Positions 58,101-64,000 of a stretch of DNA of 64,000 bases are shown piece after piece; the first letter of the stretch is position 1, and every line of letters starts with the position of its first letter. Position numbers and translations under genes: made by a program. A model generated the notes under the pieces. The model worked only from the letters and a program-made list of their open reading frames with translations. It had not been told where the DNA came from and ran no database searches. The stretch is from NCBI GenBank assembly GCA_025642065.1, contig JAODUP010000672.1:62001-126000 (forward strand), given 5' to 3'. The DNA is from Paralvinella palmiformis. Its lineage: Eukaryota > Annelida > Polychaeta > Terebellida > Alvinellidae.

Positions 58101-60600
58101 CAGCTGTGTGATATCTTTGACATTCTGAATATTTCTTGGTCTCAGCTATAAGTGGTCATTCATGGTCTTGCTCAAGAATCTCTAAACATATCATTGCCTT
58201 TTTAACGTCATGCATCAACCATTTAATGTTTGATTGTCATTTAGATGAGATCAAGTGTTACCTCTTGTAGCTGGTTTTCATCTTACTTCCTGATGTGTTT
58301 TGTGGAGATTCGTATCCAGCTGAAATTTTCCCATTTATTACTACTTCAAATTAGCAATCTTGTGTTAACAATTGTATTGGTAAGATGGCCAATTGTTATA
58401 TAGACATTGACAGACAATTGTTATATAGACATTGACAGACAATTGTTATATAGACATTGACAGACAATTGTTATATAGACATTGACAGACAATTGTTATA
58501 TAGACATTGACAGACAATTGTTATATAGACATTGACAGACAATTGTTATATAGACATTGACAGACAATTGTTATATAGACATTGACAGACAATTGTTATA
58601 TAGACATTGACAGACAATTGTTATATAGACATTGACAGGTTTAGTCATGTATGATCTGGGCTGGTTGTTTGCTGCTGGAATGAAGCATCTTACATTACTT
58701 ATCAAGAAAGTGATGGTACATTTCTGGCCTTGATAAACTTTGATATTTTGATAAACAACGTGTGTGTGTGTGTGTACGTGTGTGTGTACGTGCATGTGTT
58801 TATGCTTGCATGCGGAGAGAGAGCTGATGTTGAAATTACAGACCTAAATATTTAAATTTGTTATATTTATTTTTTTCAATCAGATTTTGTCATCTCCAGG
58901 AAGAGTAAAGGTAGACAGGGAGATAATGATGATGATAATGATGTTATTATAGATAATGATAGAAATGAGCCAAGGTTTGTACAGATTATAGTTTATTAAA
59001 TATTAACTAATAGAATATTGAAATGGAAACTGTCAAAAGTTTAGTGTTTATGTTGAAGTCATTCCTCTGATGAATAATAATTTAAATGTATAAATAATAC
59101 ATACACACACACACACATACACACACACACACACACATACATACACACACACACACACACACACTACACACATATGCTATAGACATTACATATGTCCCAG
59201 CATGATAAAGATGGCTATCCATATTTGGTCCCTGTACAATCCCCAAATAAATGATCCAGTTTTAATTCAGGATTCTGTATGCTAATACACAGTGTGTAAG
59301 TTTGTATGAGAGAGAGGAAAATATAATTTTTAATGATAATAATTTATAACAATTAAGTGTAATAACATAATTTATATGATGGCTGCTGTTTGACACCTCC
59401 CCTTTAGAAACAAGATAAAGTAGAAGATTCCTTTAACAGTTTGAGTTTCATTTTGTGGCGACAGTGAATTTAATGCAATATTAATAACAGCGAGTAATGT
59501 GGTCAAGCCTCTATTTTGAGTCCTCTCCATGCAGATAAATCCAGTACATGTGTGTTCTAAATAATGTGTTAATTATATGTGGGTTTACTTGCATAAAAGA
59601 ACTCCTCGGCCACATGACCCAGATATGACCAGTGCTGAGGTTAAATAACTCAACTCAACATGTATAAAATATCTGGTAGCAAATACTGCCTTATTGATAC
59701 CCATGTCATATGTTGCATTTCTTTGACATAATTTATTGCTCATCAAATCATGTGTCATATAAACATGTTAGAAATCTGTCTTAATTTGTTATTGATGTTA
59801 TTTAATTTGAATTCCTATAATTAAACAAATTATGTTCGCATTAACCTCTTATGAAACGGTGATCATAATTACGGTATTAAAAACAAAACATGTTTCAGTG
59901 ACTGTGATAATCATATTTTGTCTCTTCATATACATACAGGTTAGCTATAAAGGTGCTGCCACCTTGTGTCACTATTAGGAATCAGCCAGGATTAAAGCAG
60001 CCAGCATCATTCTATATATCCTGTGTACAGCTAAAAGGATATAAAATTTTGGTGGTAAGCTTTTTCTTTGTTTGTGTTTCTTCGTTACTTTACTTCTCCA
60101 CTCCATGCTTCTCTACTTTCAGTTTCTTTTTTATTCTGTATTTTCATTGTTCCCGTGTTTCTTCATTCTACCATTTAAATCCGAGATTTGTTGTTATTTT
60201 TACTCTTTGTTTGTTTGTTTTTTATTCCACATACTCAGAACATCGACATCTCTAAACCTACTTTTAGACCTGTATCTCCATAAAACTATACATCTATCTA
60301 AACATATCTATACATTTATATACTCAGGCAGATCTCCGATACAGTGAATGACACTGTGATTATAATAGCTATATATTCAACAATTGTCCTGTATGACTGT
60401 AACTTGTGTGTGTGTGTGTGTGATGATCCAATATCATTATTCTGATATAAAATAAATACATGATAATGTACCATATCTTCCTGTAGGTCACTACTCATGG
60501 TTGGAAGACAGTCCCACATAATGAGAGAGAGTCTTATCTGAAATGGAAAATTGACATGACATTCTCCGAGAAATTGGACAACGACTTGTTAATTATATAA
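45673..60600 (+). CDS. FAST-kinase-domain (FASTK/FASTKD) family mitochondrial protein, 8 exons, 706 aa
   Basis: Spliced coding sequence: 45673-46176, 49533-50409, 52364-52570, 55696-55792, 56425-56540, 58884-58974, 59940-60054 and 60487-60600 (2121 nt with TAA). Every junction is GT-AG and every phase joins. The N-terminus (MMIKLGLQPRGGVLASLISR, no acidic residue for about 50 aa) looks like a mitochondrial targeting sequence. The middle is helical and Leu-rich like FAST_1/FAST_2 regions. The C-terminus (GYKILV + VTTHGWKTVPHNERESYL, residues about 663-690) is a RAP domain end. The family binds and processes mitochondrial RNAs. I cannot say which paralogue (FASTKD1-5, TBRG4, FASTK). Length fits the family (about 550-850 aa). 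An attttcag acceptor 10 nt before the ATG suggests an upstream non-coding exon. Confidence 0.85.
46205..47130 (+). mobile_element. hAT-like MITE, GGAAGAAA family (in intron 1)
   Basis: Starts CAGGGTTGGGTTTCTTCC and ends GGAAGAAAGATACCAACCCTG. Both ends carry clustered TTTCTTCC/GGAAGAAA motifs. The flanking 8-mers atacatac (46197-46204) and atatgtac (47131-47138) agree at 6 of 8, in line with an old hAT TSD. The interior has (TA)n at 46591-46620 and a nested-looking GATTTAAATCAACCAACCCT end near 46553-46575. No transposase. Confidence 0.68.
47180..47870 (-). pseudogene. LINE fragment upstream of and into the RT domain, antisense in intron 1
   Basis: The - strand reads YKTYVNIFNKEKCKATLEET, then (frame 47767-47432) KSSSRLFGKGNNKSNFPQSF, TADIFNKPFINIGLNLSH and LNPVIAFDILDVTK. 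After one TAA the same frame continues LKPKTSYGTDGILTKLLKKT, LDQIVDPITYIIN and, after decay, NNYQPIILLLSFSKI. This is the pre-RT and RT motif 1-2 region of a Jockey/BS-type LINE ('KPKTSxGxDGI...LPNYRPISLLPSFSKILE'). The catalytic core is absent. Confidence 0.78.
47880..49532. other. Rest of intron 1 of the FASTK-family gene
   Basis: Contains a GATTTAAATCAAGCAACTCTG end at about 48252-48276 (hAT-like MITE terminus, partner not found) and a G-rich patch near 48928-48940. Nothing else recognised. Confidence 0.45.
49533..50409 (+). CDS. FASTK-family exon 2 (residues 169-460)
   Basis: 877-nt exon, acceptor tttttag, donor gtatgt. Encodes Leu-rich helical pairs: YNILRSLQEFGFPASHPS, FLALTRYNINKLFLDQLVHV, AMLLDFFPDLLGKDQKMYLL, then LLQMMCHYSHFHLHLC. 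Confidence 0.88.
50477..50694 (+). mobile_element. hAT MITE, GTCATAAA family, perfect 8-bp TSD
   Basis: 218 bp bounded by CAGGGTT... and ...AACCCTG. Subterminal GTTTATGAC/GTCATAAA motifs recur in both orientations. It is flanked by identical gttaatag at 50469-50476 and 50695-50702, the 8-bp duplication expected of hAT. Non-coding. Lies in intron 2 of the FASTK-family gene. Confidence 0.9.
50703..50780 (+). mobile_element. Possible tRNA-like SINE head
   Basis: GTGTGCTGGACTGGAGACTT followed by a B-box-like GGGATTGAATC. The shared SINE body is not convincing. Confidence 0.35.
50781..52363. other. Intron 2, remainder; nothing recognised
   Basis: AT-rich intron sequence without motifs. Confidence 0.45.
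52364..52570 (+). CDS. FASTK-family exon 3 (residues 461-529)
   Basis: Acceptor tttttttcttcag, donor gtgagt. Reads DLYLELCLMLVTFDLHLLES, followed by a charged stretch (GIEKEETSSEVNELK). Confidence 0.8.
52781..52870. repeat. 17-bp tandem repeat, about 5 copies
   Basis: Unit tagtgtatgatagtcat repeats at 17-bp spacing from 52781 to about 52866, essentially without change. Intron 3. Confidence 0.95.
53454..53793. repeat. (CACT)n tetranucleotide array, about 85 copies
   Basis: 340 bp of uninterrupted CACT/ACTC repeats in intron 3; no variant unit seen. The apparent 136-codon (LTHS)n frame across it is an artefact of the repeat. Confidence 0.98.
53908..54072 (+). mobile_element. Diverged SINE
   Basis: Head GGGTGCCCCTATGGCCTAAC, body GCTGTTTCATCCTCCACCTC and TTAGCCTACTATGTGCACA: the main SINE family with substitutions. 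Intron 3. Confidence 0.82.
54138..54231. repeat. Interrupted (GT)n with periodic GCAGT
   Basis: GT runs of 9-16 bp separated by GCAGT five times; a dinucleotide array with a fixed interruption. Confidence 0.93.
54386..55127. mobile_element. hAT MITE (GTCATAAA family) split by a TTAA MITE
   Basis: The outer parts match 50477-50694: GTTTTATGAT / TTGTCATAAACCGTGATAAA on the left, and CATGGTTTTTGACATTATG, then TCATAAACTTGCCAACCCTG on the right, ending at 55127. The left terminus is eroded, so its start and TSD are uncertain. Confidence 0.7.
54436..55061. mobile_element. TTAA-flanked MITE, copy B
   Basis: TTAA at 54436-54439 and 55058-55061. Ends AAAGGGACAGTCCACC and (inverted) AAAGGGATAGTCCATG. 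Homologous, in inverse orientation, to 7811-8356 over its length. It lies inside the hAT MITE and is therefore the younger of the two. Confidence 0.85.
55213..55495. repeat. 44/52-bp tandem repeat, 6 copies
   Basis: Units beginning AATTAAAAAGATAATCAATA start at 55217, 55261, 55305, 55349, 55401 and 55453. The first three periods are 44 bp and the last two 52 bp, through an added CAATATTA-like 8-mer. Intron 3, just before exon 4. Confidence 0.92.
55696..55792 (+). CDS. FASTK-family exon 4 (residues 530-562)
   Basis: Acceptor ttacttcag, donor gtaagt. In the phase set by exon 3 it reads LYWPLSRREVIDVIRQKWTP. The other frame, which looks open, is not the coding one. Confidence 0.75.
55870..55950 (+). 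mobile_element. tRNA-like SINE head
   Basis: CGATGGTGTAGTGGTGAGAG (A-box) and TGTAGGTTTGAATCTGACTC (B-box). Resembles a decayed tRNA-derived SINE in intron 4. Confidence 0.5.
56064..56240. repeat. (TTG/TGG/TGC)n trinucleotide tract
   Basis: About 175 bp of mixed T/G-rich triplets in intron 4. Frames across it give poly-Leu/Val or poly-Gln/His and are not genes. Confidence 0.95.
56425..56540 (+). CDS. FASTK-family exon 5 (residues 562-600)
   Basis: Acceptor aactgtag, donor gtgagt. Reads EANFRTKMFVEEFSLYLMSA and YDVDRNCDIGDGLIV, leading into the RAP domain. Confidence 0.8.
56541..57480. other. Intron 5, first part; nothing recognised
   Basis: AT-rich, with a short GTAGGTA-type reiteration near 57236-57320. 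Confidence 0.45.
57484..58132. repeat. 32-bp minisatellite, about 20 units
   Basis: Unit tggctgtgtgatgtctttga + cactctgagtgt at exact 32-bp spacing from 57491 to about 58099. Two main variants differ at TAGTC versus CACTC, with runs of each. The last units diverge (CACTCACGAG). Since 32 is not a multiple of 3 and the unit lacks antisense stops, all three - frames stay open. Confidence 0.96.
58390..58638. repeat. 25-bp minisatellite, 10 identical units
   Basis: Unit caattgttatatagacattg + acaga, repeated at 25-bp spacing from 58390 to 58615 with no difference seen. Intron 5. Confidence 0.97.
58760..58800. repeat. (GT)n microsatellite
   Basis: GT run with TACG interruptions, intron 5. Confidence 0.9.
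58884..58974 (+). CDS. FASTK-family exon 6 (residues 601-631), D/N-rich
   Basis: Acceptor ttttttcaatcag, donor gtttgt. After DFVISRKSKGRQ it encodes a GAT/AAT-repeat-derived run (DNDDDNDVIIDNDRNE). Phases (1 in, 2 out) fit the neighbouring exons. Confidence 0.75.
59101..59172. repeat. (CA)n microsatellite
   Basis: CA run with TACA interruptions, intron 6. Confidence 0.92.
59940..60054 (+). CDS. FASTK-family exon 7 (residues 631-669)
   Basis: Acceptor acatacag, donor gtaagc. Reads LAIKVLPPCVTIRNQPGLKQ and ends QLKGYKILV, the first part of the RAP signature. Confidence 0.82.
60487..60600 (+). CDS. FASTK-family exon 8 (residues 670-706) and stop
   Basis: Acceptor tcctgtag. VTTHGWKTVPHNERESYL completes the RAP domain; the protein ends KLDNDLLII before TAA 60598-60600. 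Confidence 0.85.
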   Translation, partial: VTTHGWKTVPHNERESYLKWKIDMTFSEKLDNDLLII

Positions 60601-61255
60601 TAATGAGAATCGGCGACAGTGACAACTGGAGAGATGACGCTTTAGTGTCAAGTGCTTAGTGATGAATGAAGCTCTAGATGAAATATTCCCATTGGACAAA
60701 TTCCTCTATGCCATTAACTCCACAGACAACCCCCCTCCCCCCCCATGGTAGTAGTTTTAATTTGAGGTAACTATGGGAATTTAACTTATTGAAAACGAAA
60801 AGAAATTAATTCAGAGTTTAAAATGATATATCTTTTGACTTTTGATGTTTTGTGCGGTGCCTCTCAGACATTTCTCCGTGATATTAGTTCATCTAGGAGA
60901 TTACTGCGTGTAATATAATTGTTTTGAAAGAGAAATGTTATGGTAAATCATATAGGACGTAAGGTAAACAAACGTTTTGTATCTCCATGATTTATGCTGC
61001 GTCTTTTGAATAATCCTGGACTGGTTCTTTATTACAATCAGCTGTACCGATTATGAGGTGTTCAGTTGATGTCTTTATTATGTTGTCTTTGTGGTGGCTA
61101 ACTTATGGTCATCACTTCATTATATAATACCTGCTCACAGTATAACCAAACTGATAAATTAACCTGGTAACCGAGCAAGAAACATTTGCTGCTAGTCTCT
61201 ATAAATGTTTACTGTACACCATCACATGATGAATAAATGAGAAAAATTATGAATA
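60601..61255 (+). terminator. FASTK-family 3' UTR with AATAAA
   Basis: About 650 nt without a gene, with a C-rich patch near 60730-60745. AATAAA at 61232-61237 is the likely poly(A) signal; further A-rich AATAAA-like sites follow near 61296-61315. Confidence 0.65.
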
Positions 61256-61364
61256 AGGTTTGTTTTAATTATTTACACAATGTTCATGATAACAAAAATA
61301 AAAAGTGGCAATAAAACACACATCAATATTGTTAGATGTTTGTTTATTTATTCAGGGAAGATAT

Positions 61365-61395
<31 letters not shown>

Positions 61396-64000
61396 TATAA
61401 ATCCAACTAATTAAACCATCTGTTTATTGTCTGTTCTTTGCTTACATCAGACACAAACCAGATAGTAGTCAGTGTCTTCTTTGTCATTAATATATGAACA
61501 ATAACAAACAGGTCAGAACAATCTATTATATATTATAGATTTAGTTAAATGTATTCTTCCATTATGTGTTAGTTACAGAATGGCATCTTACTCCTCGTAC
61601 AAAGATTTAACAACATACATACTTTGATGAAAACAAAATGAAGCTATTCAATTCCTACTGAAAATAATGACCTGCAGATTTTCAAGAAAAAGGGACAAAC
61701 ATTTAGTCCTGTATCTAGCACAGAAAGAGCATCCTGGTTGGCACTTGAGGAAGCAAGCAATTCAGCGGAAATTGATGTGCGCATTGATTAACACATTCAC
61801 CAAATAGGTAGAATATAAAGTCATTTACATTTTATATACAGCGATAACAATTTTATTGTAACATTATGCATCATTATGTCGTTTAATCAGCCAGTCAGCC
61901 AGCTGTGTGGACGGCCAAGAACAAGTTTTGTACGATGATAAATTAAAGGGGATGAGCAGTCGACATTTTGGTTCAAGAATAACTTTATCCATACATGAAA
62001 GATATACTTTTTATATCACATAGCACCAAATAGAGCTCAGAATTATACCAAATGCCATCTAAAATACCCAAATTTTGGGAGTGGACCTCTCTATCTGTGA
62101 ATGAAAGGTAACTAACAGGAACAATAGCTGCCTACTAGCACCAAAATGCATTTCTAATAATGTTTAGAATATTCTGTAAGTTATCTACACCATAATAGGG
62201 TAAGCCTAATTGATAAGAAAGTATATTGCACAATAATAGCAATAGAAATGACTTAGAGATTCAGTGAACATATTAAGTTTTATGAGATAATTATTGAAAC
62301 TCATTAACATATGTATTTTTACATGGTTGTGGATTGATTAAATATGGTTTATAATAAAACAAGTTTTCTAGGTCATACACATAATAGGCGATCATTAGGT
62401 GATAAAATATGTTACACTTTGATGGAGGAGTGAATATTTTGTTTACCTTCCATGGGCATATCGTTAAGGGGCTCAGATTCGAGTAACACTAGGATTCATC
62501 CCCCACCAACTGCGCTATTGAAAAATCCTACAATCATGAAATGGTTATGACAAAGATTTCACAAAACTGTGAAATCTTATTGCATGAACTAAATATTATT
62601 ATACTCAGAACTCTGGGCTGTGGGTTTGATTCGCAGTATTAGATGCGTAATCCAATGATCATCTCATTTCTGTAGGGAGTAGCCACAGATCAATGTCTAG
62701 CTGTCACCAGCCTACTGGCTAAGTTGTCAGTCTCCTTAAGAAAAATAGCGACTAATAATGGCCAATCAGATCATAAGCATTTGAGATAAATGTTTTACAG
62801 ACCTCTCTTTGTTGTGTGAACAAATGAATGCACTTAATAAAATGTATTTTCAAATTACCATTGAAAAAATATAACATTACTTGAGAGAGACATGTTGCTT
62901 TTTCTATGGATGCTTGCACGTAATGTGACCTAATTATTCCAACAAACACTGATTTAATACAATGTATTTGTTAAATGTAAACATTTGTGGTGAATGTTCA
63001 TCTAATAGATACATTAAAAAAATCATACAAGTTGAATACAACAATAAACATTATGGTGACTATTTACTTTGATACACTTGTACTTGACCTATATTTAATC
63101 CCAATACCGGTATATGCTTTTGTTATTTTCCAGCCACATATACATATTAGTCTTCATATCACTGATAGCAACATTGTAATATAATAATAAGTAATCCTGA
63201 CCTCTCAGTAATGAATGATTGTTTACTAACAATATTATCCTACTAAGAAATTGTTAAAAATAGCTTAAAAAGATAATAAGAACTTTTTAAAATACTGTTA
63301 AGTAATTAATGCAAAAAAGTCCAAATAAATACTGACACCAGGCAATAAAATAAACCTACAGCAATGTCAGTACAATAATATCAGTACAACAATATCAGTA
63401 CAACAATGTCAGTACAACAATGTCAGCTTCAGATAAATAAAAAGTATTTTTAATATTTACATTTCAATCAGGTATACATAATTATATACAATAACAGTCT
63501 TTGTGCATGTGTGTGACTATAAACCTGTGTTTACTGTTTTGTCCAAATGTATGTGTATTAATATCATGATTATGTAGCAAGAAAATATATCCATGTTTGC
63601 AGAGAGTACTGGATCATGCTCCTATACATATTTCTATTTGATAACTGCTCACTAACATAATTCTGCACATACAAGTGGATATTATGCATTAATTTTAGCA
63701 TATATTAATGATAATAATGTCAGATGTAACTGCTAGTGACATATTTTGAGCTACACAGAATATAAAACATAAGAATATTTATCATAAGAAATGAGCATTA
63801 TAATGAGAATTAAAGTATCACAGCATCAAATGAGAAACAAAATATATATGAAAGCTGCACATGAATATAAAACTCATATTTTGAATATAATATTAATATT
63901 TTCTATATGCATACAAATTATAATATAGTGACTAAACCAAAAAAATTAAATAACTGTGGCAACAATATGTTTTTATGGTTCAATTATTATATTCGGTGAC
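61256..64000. other. Downstream intergenic, no gene recognised
   Basis: AT-rich, with (TA)n at 61373-61395 and a short 15-bp-type tandem (tcagtacaacaatat) at about 63367-63427. Open frames (62752-62949 and 62987-63184) have no recognisable domain. It could hold the 3' UTR of an oppositely oriented gene beyond the window, but nothing shows this. Confidence 0.45.
63367..63427. repeat. Short tandem repeat, about 4 units
   Basis: Near-identical copies of cagtacaacaatatt/gtcag, period about 15-16 bp. Confidence 0.8.

Noticed and set aside
58390..58638. CRISPR-like regular spacing of identical repeats
   Set aside because: Head-to-tail 25-bp units with no spacers, in a eukaryotic intron: a minisatellite.

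Overview
The window is AT-rich eukaryotic nuclear DNA, not prokaryotic. Genes are split by GT-AG introns of up to 10 kb, and the intergenic space is packed with tRNA-derived SINEs, non-LTR retrotransposon remains, DNA transposons/MITEs and tandem repeats. The two protein genes and the repeat mix (tRNA-SINEs, L2-like, RTE-like and RNase-H-bearing I/Nimb-like LINEs, hAT and PIF/Harbinger remains) suit an invertebrate metazoan. A mollusc (gastropod) is my best guess, but that is inference from repeat style, not proof.

Two host genes can be assembled exon by exon with consistent reading phase, both on the + strand. (1) 10791-26390: a CDV3 homologue, 5 coding exons, 257 aa, with a 10 kb first intron. 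(2) 45673-60600: a mitochondrial FAST-kinase-domain (FASTK/FASTKD) family protein with a C-terminal RAP domain, 8 coding exons, 706 aa. Both have a plausible AATAAA signal downstream (26767 and 61232). Nothing suggests they work together.

Layout: 0.3-2.5 kb, decayed RTE-like LINE; 3.3-4.3 kb, two SINEs, one with a perfect 16-bp target-site duplication (TSD); 7.8-10 kb, a TTAA-flanked MITE, a hAT transposase fossil, a 96-bp palindrome and a LINE 3' fragment; 10.8-26.8 kb, CDV3, whose first intron holds a PIF/Harbinger fragment and a whole 2.85-kb hAT element; 27-35.6 kb, gene-poor, with SINEs, an L2-like LINE inside a hAT-like element and a SINE inside a pogo/Tigger-like MITE; 35.6-42.7 kb, a nearly full-length but broken I/Nimb-like LINE (CCHC, endonuclease, RT, RNase H), interrupted by a MITE and preceded by a SINE-invaded repeat; 42.7-45.6 kb, nothing recognised; 45.6-61.2 kb, the FASTK-family gene with introns rich in minisatellites and nested MITEs; 61.3-64 kb, nothing recognised.

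I found no convincing new molecular machine. The most interesting signals are the nested-transposon stratigraphy with readable TSDs, and a set of hAT-like elements that share the end CAGGGTTGG but carry different reiterated subterminal palindromes. All coordinates and alignments were made by eye.
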